NCBI RefSeq assembly: GCF_002443255.2
Contig: NW_019211455.1
Coordinates: 46,254,960 to 46,318,959 of the forward strand
Reading direction: 5' to 3'
Length of the DNA stretch: 64,000 bases
From: Varroa destructor
Lineage: Eukaryota > Arthropoda > Arachnida > Mesostigmata > Varroidae
Under the pieces are notes generated by a model that saw only the letters and a list, made by a program, of their open reading frames with translations, had not been told where the DNA came from and ran no database searches. Of this stretch, positions 48,201-62,359 are shown piece by piece. Positions within the stretch are counted from its first letter, which is position 1; the number at the start of each line of letters is the position of its first letter. The position numbers were made by a program, and so were the translations under genes.

Positions 48201-48810
48201 AGGGCTTCGTGTGGTATGTATGTACCCCGCAAGCATTGTACGAAAGGACAACAAACTTAAGATGACGGATCGTAACAATCATTACGCGACAGAATCTCCA
48301 GATTCTATATTTTTTTTTTATATATCTCTCTATCTTATAAATAGCTGGGTAAAGCCTATAGTACTAATTAACGATAGTCTCAGGGGTAAATGAGTACATT
48401 TAAGAACAATTTATTAACACATTGAGTTCGCTAGTATCGCTTAAAAATGATCGAGCGTACATGTATTTTATGTATTGTCATATGTAACTTGTTCAGGTAA
48501 ACTGGGCTAATTAAGGTACCATGTTAGGAAAATTTGACACTTATCAAAAAAATTGAGTCAGCATGTAATGTTGAAAACCCAACCCAACCCTACTTTTTCT
48601 GGTCAAAGAACTTCCCAAGGTTTACGTTAAACATGTTTTTCTATATCAACCAATTGCATTGCGCCTATATATATACCTACTATAAAAAAAGGCCTCTTTC
48701 GCCCGTCTTCTCGTATATCACTGCTTGCTGCTTTATTTTTCCCATACTAAACACTTTTTTTTCTTTTTACTTACTACTCTTACCGCTTTTTCATAAGTCT
48801 CTTAATTTAG
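45224..48810. other. Intergenic DNA
   Basis: No gene I can support. A tRNA-like box-A word (TAGCTCGGCTGTTAAGGC, about 46680) lacks a matching box B, so it is at most a truncated SINE. Confidence 0.45.
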
Positions 48811-48890
48811 AGAATATGACCGCCGGAAACAACGCTTACAGAACAATCACCGGCGGTACCATCCTCCATAACAACTTTCTCTCGCAGTGA
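48811..48890 (+). CDS. Candidate terminal exon, unknown gene
   Basis: A pyrimidine-rich stretch ending CTTAATTTAG leads into a short GC-richer frame, NMTAGNNAYRTITGGTILHN then NFLSQ, ending in TGA. It contains an 8-bp GC inverted repeat (ACCGCCGG / CCGGCGGT). The frame is open further upstream, but only through AT-rich sequence. Weak call; phases do not join it to the exon at 49204. Confidence 0.13.
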
Positions 48891-49203
48891 CTACAAATTA
48901 CCGTTAACATAAGCAGCGGCAGCTGGAGTAAGCCATTTTGAACATCAACAAAACGTTAATGGCTCATAAGGAGAGTATTACGTTGCTGTTGCCATCAACA
49001 ATAGCGAATAAAATAACATAAAGATTTGCGGTGGAACGCATTCACACATATATAAATATAATTTCTGTGGAACTATGTTATTATAGTATGCTAAAATTTA
49101 ATAAGCAACATGCTTCATTGTACACGTTCTTACAGGCGAGCTTCAAGCTCGTCGCTACATTATAGCCTGTTTCTTCTTCTTCTTTTTTCTTTTACTTTTC
49201 TAG

Positions 49204-49331
49204 CTGCTACCTGTGGCTGACGCGACAGGACCGGTGGCACAATCCTTTGTGGCATAATGTAAAGCGAGTGCAACGTGACAGGGCCGAGTTAGCTGTGACC
49301 AGGTACACTGGCCTGGGAGGTGATTTTCGAG
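49204..49331 (+). CDS. Orphan internal exon with strong splice sites
   Basis: A long pyrimidine tract ending CTTTTACTTTTCTAG precedes it, and a near-consensus donor GAG|GTAAGA follows. Of the three frames only one is open: one leading base, 42 codons and one trailing base. The peptide begins CYLWLTRQDRWHNPLW and ends ELAVTRYTGLGGDFR; it is rich in Arg and Trp. GC content is clearly above the flanks. I do not recognise the family. The donor is phase 1, the acceptor needs two bases from the preceding exon. Neighbouring exons were not located, so they probably lie across large introns or outside the window. Confidence 0.45.
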
Positions 49332-51360
49332 GTAAGACATACACCATATAGAGTTTATAGTATAAAGCAGATGTATATGTACATAGTTTACTAAACAACA
49401 GTTAGCCGTACTAACAACACATCGTTGCCGTACTGTAATTATGCACGTCACCCCGTTGTTTGTGATCGCGTTGCGCGCTCTTATAGCGTCTTGGCTAAAA
49501 CTAAACTTTCTTGTCCACGGTACGTGGATTGCTTGCCTCTGTCGCTTGGTTGACTTTCCAACTATGGCTTGTGGTATTTCGTCAGAATAGACTGAAACAA
49601 GTGGATGTGTTTAAACTAAGAAATCCCTCGGCACTATAATTGTCGCCTGGGGCATCGATGTATTGCGGTCATGGCTGGTTATGAAGAATAGTTCTGGGCA
49701 TATTGCGGTTATGTAGAGTTCATCGTCTCTAGAAAACCATATGGCTAAGCGACTCTGCTACTATCATTGCGATTATAGTTGTGAATATGAACTTAGATTG
49801 TTGAAAGCTTGTTGTATGTTGAGGGAAACGTACAATACAGAAATCATACAAGAAAACTGCTTAAATAATAATGTTTCTGGAATAATAATGTATCAAAGTG
49901 AGTTCTTGGCGTAGAGGAGACGATTTGGTAACACGTTACAGGATTAGAATTCGGTGTTTCGAATCCTTATGGAAGGGTGGAAAAGATCTTGACCTTTTTT
50001 AAGCTATAAAGATAGATGACTATTATATATAAGGCAAATTGTTTCTATGCAGGTGAACCGTACTTCCATTACGTATCATACAACAAACAGTCTGTCCTAA
50101 GCTGTATCATCTTTAGTTTTAAAATATTATGCGGATAAGAAAAAGCATTACTCTTTTCACGCAGTCGGGGCCACAAAGGTCTTTCCCACCATCAAGCTCC
50201 TCAATTTTCTACTTTGATTTTAATTCACATGAAATACTAACTGGCGTTTATAATAAGACATGGCCTAAAAAATATTCCCGCACCTTCAAAAATAGAGAAA
50301 TTCTCGTTCAGTATTTCCTATTATGGATATTATCATTGGCATGAATATTATTATCGACGGGATTAGTTCTTAGCTTCTGAAATTCAGCGCGAATTCTGAT
50401 TATCCCTAGATAGATGATTTCACGTTACCTGATAGTAATAAATTTGAAATAGCGGGAAACTTTCTGGATGATTGTTGCGCATCCCTCTTAGCAGGTTGCC
50501 ATGGTAACCACAAGCACGCGGCCATCTTTGGTTAACGCGTTCTTTTATAAGTTTGTCGGGGAACCCCCAGATCAGTCCAGCTAGAGCCATCCTAAATAGA
50601 TCTTTTGGTGAAAGCGAATCCTTGATGCAGAACCTAAAGAAATGGTTTTGAGGATTTGAAAATGTTGAAAAAAAATCAATAAGTTTTTACAAGCAAAACT
50701 TTATTACCAAATCCCACAGTTTTATGCGAAACTGAAAGTGGACATTGATGCTTTTGAAACTACGATACTACTGCAATAGACCTTAAACGTACACCATATT
50801 TAACATCCATCTCCCCTCTAAGCACGTGATTTATTTAAAAGTCCACAAAAAGATGTGTTGTCAAGCCTGAAGTCTTTTCTGAGTGTGCCCAAGATATTCC
50901 CCTAATATATTAACAATTGCCTCTGTTTGAGCCATTGGCTAGAAACGACGTTATAACAAGAGATTCATCTGAAAATTCTCATTTATACCAGTTGAACGGG
51001 TAAAAGTGTGCGTAGGAGTACCCTCTTTAGTCATATAGAAACTTAGTAAATTAGCGAACTGGTAGGGCTGCATAATTCTTTCATCATAATCAGCATGCTT
51101 TCGAAACAGGCGATAGCTTTGTGCGCTGTAGCGCAATCTGCGCTGAGATCAATTGAGAGCAGACGTGTCCTCTAAGCTATCTCGAGTGAGGGGGCACAGT
51201 AATCAGTATAACATCAACCACTAAAACTTTTGAGTGAGAAAATTAAATTATTAGTAGTCAAGTTAGAAACTATATTTAGTTATCTTTCCAGTTGAGAAGA
51301 GCAGCGTACGTTAAATTCGAAATATTGACTTTAGGGAAACTGTGATCACATGATAGGTTA
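49332..51360. other. Putative intron or intergenic DNA
   Basis: If the exon at 49204 is real, this is the intron downstream of it. It contains a box-B-like GTTTCGAATCC at 49956-49966, probably a further SINE fragment. No coding exon is recognisable. Confidence 0.4.
49925..50010 (+). repeat. SINE-like fragment with box B
   Basis: GTTTCGAATCC (49956-49966) is preceded by GGTAACACGTTACAGG and followed by a GGAAAAGATCTTGACC segment. The similarity to the other copies is limited to the promoter part. Confidence 0.3.
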
Positions 51361-51480
51361 GTGTTGCAGTTTTTCAGGGCACGTCGTGGTGTAGGTTCTA
51401 AGCCGGGTATGAACAGATTTCCTTTTGTACTGGGAGCTTTGATAGGGTGCTTAACGACTATGATACCAGAAGTAAAACTC
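51360..51480 (+). repeat. tRNA-derived SINE-like element, copy 3
   Basis: Box-B-like GGTTCTAAGCC (51394-51404) is preceded by CGTCGTGGTGTA. It is followed by CCTTTTGTACTGGGAGC and GATAGGGTGCTTAACGACTA, which match the copy at 38395 in order and spacing. Confidence 0.45.
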
Positions 51481-51778
51481 GAAACATAGAGACTAGCAGT
51501 GATATTGACGATCTGGACAAGTTACTGGAAAAAGACCTTGCATTTTTTAACATCTGACGCTTCGTTTGATATTTCGAGTTTTTTTTTTTTTGAGTAATAA
51601 CAGTAAAAGGTCTACACCATTAGCTTCAAGTGGATGCTCCTAAATTCTGGCCAGAGTGTTTTCTACGTGTCCGATGGTGCTTGTTTGTCAAGCGGAGCAA
51701 TAGTTTTCACGCAATTACATATTCTGTTGAATGTCATCAATAAGTTTTATATAAATTACTGCGTAAACATGACAGGCT

Positions 51779-51780
51779 AG

Positions 51781-51815
<35 letters not shown>
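51779..51815. repeat. (TA)n microsatellite
   Basis: About 18 TA units with one C interruption. Confidence 0.95.
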
Positions 51816-54800
51816 GATTGTTCAATGCATCAGGAAGTCGACGCAATGAACTTGACGTTGGTACTGGTTCTGTGAGAAAACAACTCTATTTGCTGAAACT
51901 TTATAAAGAGGTCATTAGTAAGTAGACAAAATAAATTGAGATTAGGTGTGTTGTCCCAGGACCCCTCTATCTATCGATTGGCGTAATAGTAGTCTGGCCG
52001 AGAATTATAGCCAATGCACAGTTTCTTTATTAAATTCTTAAATATACATAAACATGCTTTTATAATTGTGGCTATGTTTTGTTTTACGTTCGTATTTCTT
52101 AAATATTATAATACAACAACATATCATATCTACATTTTAGTTAAACAAAGTAATGTTTCAATTTACTTAAAACTGAAGCAACGAATATCAAAACAAGGTT
52201 TAATCCTGCCCATAAAAGCAACTTAGCCAGTTACTGAGTTATATAGCATTTGTGCCGTAGCTGCTTAGAGTTGTGAATACTTCGTTTCGATCGTATAAAT
52301 TCAACATGCAATATAAACACGAGCTAAATAATAATAATAATAACAATGATGATACTCATAAATATTATTATACAAAGTCGTTCGAGAAAACTTTGTTAAA
52401 ATTCGATTTGCAGCATTAAAAAGCCTTTCCCGTTTTCTCAGTTTCGTTTTTATGGCGGGGTGGGGGGTGAAAACGTAGATCTATTTGCTCGTAGATACGT
52501 TGCGTCGTCCGTTCGGGTACTAAGCAATCCCTACAGCGAGGATAGCTGATTCGGGTCAGATGTAGCTATAGATAGGTCAATGCAATAGAAGCCGATGATT
52601 TTTTTTGCAACTTACTATAATCGTAGAAGTGAAAACAAATCTTTCGACAAACCTAAACGAGTTGAAACACAATGTATCTAGAGAACAGACAGCTTTCGAA
52701 AAATAGCTTTTGTTTTCAGCGGCAATTTTCAAAAGCTCAATCCTGCCTGCGCCAATAGAGCTTCAAGTATTGCGAAAAGAGCTCGTTAATTAACTAATAC
52801 TAGATCGCGTAACACTAGCAATATTAGCGGTGGCTGCCATCACCCACAGTCAATACCTGACGCAACAGACCTACCTATATCCGCTGCGTGATAGGTAACA
52901 ATTCTTTGCCGATGTACGATAATAGCTTGGTTGTAATGTAATGACTTTCCAAAGATATTGGGAAAATGAGGTCGTCGCGCTGAACATTTTCCTGTCGTGG
53001 CCATTTTGAAAGTAGCGATTTACTATCAGTACATCCGGTTTCATGTTCCGGTCCCTTTTTAGTTTATTAAGCAATGACTTCGCATTCTGCCAGGTATTAA
53101 TTAGCTAGATTATATGCTTGACATACATTAAAAAATTATTTATGTTAGTATCTTAACAAAATAACTGTGGTGTTCCCGTAGATAGCGTAACACAGATGGT
53201 GATTAAAGTGAACGTTCGCTGCGTTATCAATTAAAAATTTTGAGTTTACATTGTAATTCGCTATAAGTAGTTCTTGCTATATTCGTACACCTATAATCGA
53301 TATACTTGGTTATATAATGCTATATCGGCGCACTGGAAAACCTGGAAAAAAAATATTTCATAGGCTGTCATATCCGCAGTTCGGGAAGTGGTTATTTCTC
53401 AAGAATCATGTATCGCAATGTTATTGCTAGCGGCTAAACACGATATCGGCAGTCAGTGTTTGGCGCGCACTTCAAACAAGTAAATACGGCAATGGCGATT
53501 CCATTCCAGCGCGGCGCAATAGTTCGATGGAACTGTTAGCAACGGCCTCAACGCACAGGGCTTTGAGGCCTAGATCACCTAAACTTGACAACATTTATTA
53601 TCTCATACTCGTGTTATTAAAAAAAAATTGAAGCAGTTCGCTACAAGTTACTGAGGTTTGTACTTACTGTTTTTTTTTTCACGATGAAAGGTCGCATATA
53701 ACACGAATCATTCTAGTGAATGCATTGAGCTATATTGTAGCTCTTTTCGATGGACTCGTGCTTTATAAGACATTTCCGATGAGGGAAAACAACGAGTGCT
53801 GGGCTAGGAAATGTTGAGCAGGCTCTTCAGCTTAGTCGAGACGACTTGACATCTTCTATATATAGTACTAATGTGAATCGACAGATAAATGTAAATATAT
53901 TCAAGTAGGACTGCTATGCAAATAAAGATTACAAAGTGAGTAAAACACCAAAGATAAGTTCTGTACTACAGTTGAAAATGCCTCAGTATATTCTTGCGTA
54001 GTGTTTCCGCATATGACGAAAAATAGCACAATGGTGTAGTGCGTTATTTAATCTAACCACTGATTTGACTTACTTTTGAAATGTTCATTTGCTTCCTCCT
54101 TAAGACGCAATGTTCTCTGCTCTTTCTCGGCTTCATCCATCTTTTATCCCGCACAGTTCTGTTGTTCTCCGCGTTACCGGAATGAGCCTGTCGAGCCTAC
54201 GATAAGGCCACATTACTGACAGATTATATGTGCGGGCAGCAGGCGCGAATACACGCAAATACGAATAGGAACACTATCAAAGTGTTCCTAAACCTAAAGG
54301 GGCAAAATTTAGCCTCATACAGTTTTTTGATTTTACTGGATCAGCAGAATCGAGCTCTTTTTGTCAGTAAAGCTAACGGCGATTAATGGCTGACGGCTGT
54401 TCAAAGTCCGCGAGTAACTACTGATGATTCGCTTTTATAACTTTTATATAAATTTTTTTTTCGTTTTTAAAAAGTATATATATACTGTATTATATATATA
54501 GTATTGTTTCATATATGAGTTAGAATCGGGAGGTGTTTAGTTTCTGTTGCTCGCTCTGTATCTCCACATATCTACAATTCGTAGATTGGTTAGCTGTAAG
54601 AAGTAATACTTTTTTGAACTTCTTGTCTAAAAACGCACCCTGCGCCCATATTTTCGTTGTCCCAGTACGCCAACTATATATAACACACAAATCGACAATA
54701 GCCGTGCATGAGGTTGACATCTGTTGTTTATCGGTATATACTTAGTGATTTGCTAGGAATATACACAATATCAACGGGTGCCTGCTAAATCCCTCTGACG

Positions 54801-55178
54801 TTTATTTCCAGTAATGGCGAACGTAATGAATCACCTCGAACACATACGTCAATGAAGTGTGTGGATCGTTTGATCCTTACATATCGGGTTAGCTAAACCA
54901 AGTGACACTTCTGTCCATGCTTCCAATACACCTCAAAAAAGAAAAAAACATTTGACCTCGTAATACCCACATTAACTTCTTTCTTATATGATATACCTAT
55001 ATGCTATTGCATACATAGCCAATTCATGTATGTGTCAAGCGGAATGGTTGCTTAGAAAATGTCGATTACTTCAAGCTGCGGTGAGTCTACTTAAAAATAA
55101 TGCTAAGACAACTTTGCCGTATAAAGCACAGTTGAAAGTCAGCTATGGAAAAAAGTTAATATAGTGGTGTTTTAAGAA
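51816..55178. other. Intergenic DNA
   Basis: AT-rich, with an (ATA)n run near 52329-52343, a 10-bp hairpin (TAGGAACACT / AGTGTTCCTA) at about 54268-54292 and short TA palindromes near 54474-54504. No gene I can support. Confidence 0.45.
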
Positions 55179-55275
55179 GGGCAGCGTGGTTACGTCGAGA
55201 TCTGCGAGATCTTCGCTCGGAGCACGGGATCAAATCCTGCAAATCGCAAAGAGGGTTTTTTATGGTTTTATGTGT
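55179..55275 (+). repeat. SINE-like fragment with box B
   Basis: GGATCAAATCC (55227-55237), a one-base variant of a box B, is preceded by a box-A-like GGGCAGCGTGGTTACG and followed by GCAAAGAGGG and a T run. It does not fold convincingly as a functional tRNA. Confidence 0.35.
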
Positions 55276-58200
55276 ACTTTGAAGCATCTGCTATACAATC
55301 GATCTTCAAGGACATCTACTCTGTCTCTTATAAAAACGGGTACAGAGTACGTGTAGTGATGGACTTTACACCATCGATGTCATACAGAGAGAACCTCCGT
55401 GATGGCTTCAGGGTAATCAGCGTGTCTAGAAACCTAAGGGACAGATGTGAACTAGACACACGGTAAAGGACTAGGCAGTTAGTCAGAGACTAACAACATA
55501 TCGGCTAGCGGATCGGGCCCTTGGACCCTCACCGAATGGCAGACATATCTTATTATTATTATTTTGGCCATTGCAGTATGTTAGATATCAACATTATATG
55601 TTACAAATGACAATTAAAATTCATGCGGCGCTTATGCTAGGCTGGTGGAAGGGAATCAATCTACGTAGTGGCCAATGGCGGCTTGATTCAAACTAAGATC
55701 AACGAAAAGATTGTCACCCTTATCGCTTTGACTAAAATTGATTACAGAACCAATGGCCAACCCAAACGGTGATAAGTCACAATGAAGCAGCATAAAATAA
55801 GACTATTATTATTTTTCTAAGAACTCTGCCAAATATCTCAAATGACAAGACACATTTAGTTTGCATGAATATATTTTTCTAAATTTCTAATTATGCAGTA
55901 TCTACCTTACGAGGGTTTATTTACCGACGTAAAGGGACCTTAGTTATGATAGCGATATCTAAAACCTTTTCCGACAATAAGGGCCATTTGCCTCAGTTAC
56001 TAGAAAGCTAATAATAGGAACAGACCGATTTCGACCATATTATATTCGACCACTTTTTCCTAGTACCTTTAATGGACATTTACTAAAGATAAACCTAGCG
56101 TTTACCTATATGTTTCAAGGGCTATAGATGAATTCGCTAAAACTATCCAAACGCTCCCCGGTAAGTCATGTTTACATGTTTTTGTTTTACGCAATAGATT
56201 GCTTTTTTTGGGGTCTTCTTCTTCTGCTTCGAGAACGGTTTCCTACAGTTAAGCCCTTCATGGAATTAGATAAAAGCGTTTTTGTGACTGGGAGCAACTG
56301 TTCGTAGCACGTAGAGCGTTATTACGCAAAAGGTCGCTCTGACATTTTCTATTAGACATGACGCATAGTGCGTTATACTCATATGGAACGCCTATCCATG
56401 TTCCTGTTTCTCGTCCTTCTCAGTTGGTTTTTAGTTTTTTCGAAAATCGCAAGAACACAGTATCTCCTCGCATCTTCCTACCTTCGCACCTAGGTCACGC
56501 CGCTCTGGTTAAATCCTGTCGCCTGGCGTAAGCAAATTACTGTTACAACGGTGTCCGACTGTGGGGAATCTCGTCATACCCGAAGTAGAAGCATTTCGAT
56601 GGAATCACCCAGCTAAAGTTCTCAAATGCTTGCGCCTACCGCTTTATGTCGATGGTGAAACCAACGAAAGTCCGAAAAAGCGAAAAGAAGGCCAATCTAT
56701 CCTGGATCGATTTCATTGTTCATTTACATGATTCTTTTCCCCATGTAGCTATTTCGCCAGTTGAGCATCTGTCTCGCTTCCGCAAGAGGTATTGACTTTT
56801 GTAGAGCGACACGTTCCAGCTTTAGAAGACAAAGATCATCAAATGGCGCGGGCGAGATGTGCCGTCAGGAGCCATTGCAGGACAAATGGGCTAGAGGATT
56901 TTTTTTCTAAATAAAGTTTGTTTTTATTTCACGTGAAACAGGTACGTATTATAGATAAGTTATTAGCAAATTTGAACTAGAGGTCCAATCAATCAAACTT
57001 TGACAGCTATCCATGACGACTATTTATTGAATTTAATGGCCGTTTGTAATATAATCAATGGTCGTAGGATATTGTCATGTGAGCACATAAAATCTGCGCG
57101 TAATGTGTTATGGTAACACTAGCACAACTATAGGGGTGCAAGAGCGAGCACTCTTTTCGTTCTCGTTAAAAATTGCGCGTATATAATGTTAAGATTCTAA
57201 AAATATGCAACATAGATAAACAAAGGAAACAACAAAAGTCCAAGTTTCCACTTTACCACTTCTTTATTATCAAGCATGTGATAGTTGTTTAGTGATAATA
57301 CATCATTTAATTACTTTTTTATTATTAAAAAACATATACCATGTTCATCATTACCACTGTTTTGCCTAGTATCAAAATCAATAACAATACAGGTTACGAC
57401 TCGCCCGGATTCACAATCCCGCCAGCCCTACACAGTCTTCTGCTCGGGCTCCTCCTGATGCCTCGTCCTGCGTTACTCTAATACGATCAGTAAGTCAGCA
57501 ATGCAAACCATTCATTAGAATTAATAGAAGAGGAAGCTTCAAAGCTAAATCAGCGGGCAAAACTGCTACAGTGGTACCCGATGACGACACCTTGCAGCTA
57601 TTGCTGTTGTTACAGATATGTAGACGTACAAACTAACAAAAACCGCTTCCCGTCAACTGTAAATAAAATAAATGAGACGTTCTGTACATCGGCGGGGCGA
57701 GCTGTAAGGACAAACAGGACAAAAAAGCCAGTACCCAATAGCCGGGTCGACCTGAACGTTTGCCGTATGCGAGTGCAACGCGCCATTGAACGTGGGGCGT
57801 GCTATGTGTTTGATGCGTTCGGACTTTGGGACGACGCTTAGCAAAATATTTGGCTCAGATAATGCACCAAAGTAATTTGATGTGAGTAAGAACACATCGA
57901 AGTGAGGTAAGTTGATAGATATATGATAATCCTTATACGTCGATGCACTTCGATAGCAAAGAAAGGAAATACCGAATTTTCTTAAAAGTGAAGTTAAATG
58001 TAGAGGTGCTTTTTTTAGAAGAAATGAACTTAACGTGAATTTGGTTACGACCGAAAGAGAAAATCTGGCTTGATTTTAAGAGCTTTGATATTGAATTAAT
58101 ATTGAATACTTTTATTTATTATAATGTTTTTCCCATAATTGCATAATCAAAATTAAAGGGATCCCTTTGAATCGGTTGTTGGTGTTGATTATCGATTTAG

Positions 58201-61200
58201 TTAGTTATTTATTAAAGATATAGCATCATCTAGACGTCTTTACTCTGTGGCTCTGCGGTCGAATTATGCCAGACCGTTCATAATTTGGGTAAAGAGTCAA
58301 CTATGGAATGAAGTTGACCAAGATCCTTCATGACAAGAACCTCTGGCAGTTATAATTTCACATATCTAATATTATTCCCCATGTTATATTATTACAAAAT
58401 ACTTACAACAATTCTGTTCTTTTCCAGCCGCATGCACCAGCCAGTTACTTGACTCAGTAATACTTATTGGGCCACGACTTGTTTACCCCACGAGATATAG
58501 ACCTTGAACCACTTTTGCCCTACCCTGTATGTATACATATACTATGTATGTATACTTTCAATCTTCTTTGGTCCCGGCATCTGGTATCGATGATGCCATT
58601 GTTTTGACATATAGGCACCGCTTAATTCAATTATGGTCTTGTATCGGTGAGCCAGTGTATTCGGACTGTGCTAATGGAAGTAATATAACGATAAGCCGGC
58701 GACGTCGATAAAATACGTTATGGCAACGAGAAGGGGCTTCGTTCATGTTGACGTTTACTACATCTAATGTAAATAAGAACAGGTAATCACGACGAAGTAC
58801 ATAACACTCGAATCAGGCTGCACTAGTACTATCGAGTTTCCTCATTTCGCTCGTTCGTAGCTATGAGCGCAAACGTTTTCCACTCCTATCGGTAATACGT
58901 TGTGTTCGCTATATGTTACTATCCATGTATTACGTAATCATGACCAATAAGCATTTTTTATTTAAATACGTTTCCGTCCATTAGACTAAACAACTTATTG
59001 GCACCTTCCAAATTATCCATTAGGTCAACAGTGATTTAACCGCTAAATTCAAATTGAAATATCTACAGATAGCACCTGCTATTCTGAATGTACAATTACA
59101 ATAATTTCTGTACATGTCACCATATAATATGATCCTTTGATTAAGACGATGCTTTTTCGTTCTAGGATTATTAGCGATTTTGTAGTCTCTGGGATGAAGG
59201 TGTTTCCTCTTGTGGCGATTGCAGCTGATACGCTAGGGAGCAAAAATGCCCTGTCAAATAGCACGTTTTCGAAATCGATACTGTTTGAAACTAGGTCATC
59301 ATGCCCCAATACCGCGCATCATCTGCAACTTTTTATTTTAATTTAAAAGAATTATGGATTCCTTTAAAGGAAAATTATTAAATAATGATAAATTATGCTA
59401 CATTAAATAACAATACGTGTTTGACATGTATTTTTCTCTCATAAAATATTTGTGGGTTTTCGTTACAATTAGAGGCGACAGTTTGATTATCTATAAAACC
59501 ATTGTTCAAGATGCTTTTGATGAAAAACCCATCGTTCGTTTGTTGTTCTGACGAGCTCTCTTTACCAGCTATGTTGTTCCGTACGTAATTCCTATCATGT
59601 TGTTTTATTCTATGTCGAAACTGTTATTGTTAATTTATTAAAGCAGAAAGCCAATATTCTATTTGGAATTTAAATTTTTCGCTCCTTTGGGGGACCTATA
59701 CTTGATACGATATAATAATACTGATCTAATCGAAGGTATAATAGTAGACTGTGTGTCAGATATGATAGCTGTTGTTGCAGCATTGCTATTACATGTAATT
59801 TAGCCACTAGAAGTACCAGCCAGACTACGCCTCCATGTAGGTATAAATCTTTGATGCTATGCTTAAAAGGTGATTCGAAGGATTTGTTCACGCAGGAAAA
59901 ATAGGTGAAGGTGAACAGCAGAAAGAGTCCCTAGCAATAGGGACTGTTAAAAACAACAGATACGTGTATGTTTTCATGATAACCGCGAAAAGTCAGCCAA
60001 CGAATAGGCAACGTATTGCCGCTTTTCGCCTTGACACAATAGTGTGTTAGAGACAGTACAAGTTCTGTCTTTTGTATATTCTCAAGTAACATATGATGAA
60101 TCGCATGACAAATCATACTCATGTGAATAATATGGTATTAACAATTCAAGTTTGAGGAAGTTGAAAAATAGTAGCACAGGTTAGGCTAGATTTATTACAC
60201 ATATTTGTTTATTAACTTGCAGTTATTTTGAGCTGCATCTGTAAAAGTTTCATCCTTCTCATAAGATATTTCTTTAATGTTTCATAGAAACTTAGGTATG
60301 GCCTTTCCTAAGCTAACGTTGGTATAACAAGCAAAAAACCGACAAAACGTACTCAGTCCGAAAGGACAAATGACGCATGGATTGTTTTGTTTAGTACGCA
60401 ATTAAAGGCAGATTTCAGAGAGGCGCACAGCTGCCAGCCGGAAGAACGCTAAATTCGTTTAATTAGCATACGACGGGTTCTCTTAGGAATAAAGGGCTAG
60501 AAAAATCATTCAGAGCAGACTGGGCAGAAACACTGCAGGCTTAGAAGATTGCTGCAGAAAAGATACCGATTTCCTCACTGCGGTATGCTTACATTTTCAA
60601 GGGCGACCGCTGCATAAGTCATTTGTGCGATTTCACAGATCTACTGAAGATAATTTCCATACGTCTTGACTATTGCAGATTATCGCATAGCGGACTAAAT
60701 AAAACATCAGTCGTAGCGCAGAGGAGCGACGTCAACATGTAAGTTGCATGTCCTCACCGTTTCTATGTGGGGACACAGACAAGCTACATGTACCACCACT
60801 ATAAATAGTATAGGAAAAAGAACATTACTAAGCAAATCTATCTGCTCTCAATGACATCGACCTTCTGAAATATCCTGCGGTTTTTTAGAAATATTTCGCA
60901 ATACAAAAGCAGTTTGAAAGCAGAATAAGCAGATAGCAGGGGGTTACCGCAAAGCTAGTGTTCATTCCAGACACCAAGGGAGATTAGCTATTTCCACTTA
61001 GGAAATTAGAACTATAATATATGTGAAATAGGTCGATCCATAAAGCTATTAAAAGTCAAGTCACTAATTGATCAGGGCCACTTTTTGCCTTCCTACCTGA
61101 ATGGAAAAATAGGAGTGATCTTCTGTTTTCGAAAAACGAAAGCGCCGGAAAAGACCCTGTTCAGAATGCTGCATCTCGTAGCGATTTAGATTTTCGCTTG

Positions 61201-62340
61201 ATCTGAAGTGCTAAATCGCTAAATGGTTATAGCCGGAAGGTCCTGTAGAGTTTTGGCGGTTCTATTTTCTTGAAGAATGATGAATAAAGGCGCGAACATA
61301 ATTCCTACTGATCGTTAAGGCTTTCGATGAACGTACAGCGAGAACAAGCTGCGTGTTATTAGCAGGTCAAGCCTTTACAACATGATATATGATGTTGCAT
61401 GGGGAAAATAGCTGCAGATAAGTATTAACCAACCGGTTGCGGTCACGAAGAAGTCATAGCGGTTGGTTTGCGACGACATCTCGAAACACGAAGCTGGCGT
61501 ATGACTAGAACAAGAACACACAGTAATTCTATTTTTTTTTAATATTTTTCTGGTAAAGCCTCTGCTGCGCGACTAGTTACCATAAGGCACTGAATGTTGG
61601 GTATTTTAGGTACGAGTACGCTCGCCTAACCTGTTTACTGTAGTAGACTGTTTTGAGTCGAATAGAGAATTGGACTTCCGAAAGTGCCGAACTTCACGTT
61701 AATCGAACTGTTTGCGTTAATTGCCACCGGGTCACAAAGGTTATCCTCGACGTTCTATTTCTAGAGGCTTCTAGTGGGCAACGCCTATATGCTGTACCTA
61801 ATTATGTCTTGGAGCAGGATCGGAGCGCTTCTTTTTGATGAGACTGAATAGGCTATCTGACTTTGTAATTACACGTGAAGGGGAATGTTGTACAGCCATA
61901 TCATTTCAGATCGTACATATCACCTACGGTGCGATCTGATGTACAAATTTCGTCATGGGTTTGTGGTACTGCCTTGAATTACGGTTTCAAGCTGGTAGAC
62001 ATAGATGGCGAGAAAAATTGTGCACGATCCGGCATATGACGGCAAATACAAAATTTAAATGCCCGTTTACGTTCACATCATAAATAAAACACAAGTGTTT
62101 TATTGGTTGGTTATTTATTGGTTATTTTCATTGGTTTAGTGCTTTAGTGGTTTATCTAATGTTAGTTTCGTTATCAAAAATATCCAGAGGAACTGTGGAC
62201 GTCATAGAATACTACAGTGGCTTAATAAGCCTAGAATTAGATCTGGCACTAAATTCGTTTGAATTTACGAAAAGCGTTCGTAAATGGTAATGAGTGTTTC
62301 ACGTTGCAGTCTCTATGACGATGTGCTACAAGTACATGCA
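55276..62340. other. Intergenic DNA
   Basis: No gene I can identify. The most protein-like short frames are on the plus strand: 56589-56798 (about 69 codons, no early ATG), 57581-57841 (86 codons, ATG start, ending DAFGLWDDA) and 61653-61838 (61 codons, TTG start). None carries a recognisable domain. A small 8-bp hairpin (AGTCCCTA / TAGGGACT) lies near 59928-59946. Confidence 0.4.
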
Positions 62341-62359
62341 TATATATATATATATATAC
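62341..62359. repeat. (TA)n microsatellite
   Basis: A short TA run of about nine units. Confidence 0.9.

Noticed and set aside
48534..48890. 118-codon plus-strand hydrophobic frame
   Set aside because: It starts at TTG, is AT- and pyrimidine-rich so hydrophobic by composition, and most of it is better explained as a pyrimidine tract before a possible acceptor.
56365..56798. Possible retroelement relic frames
   Set aside because: Two open stretches read like protein, but I found no reverse-transcriptase, integrase or protease motif.
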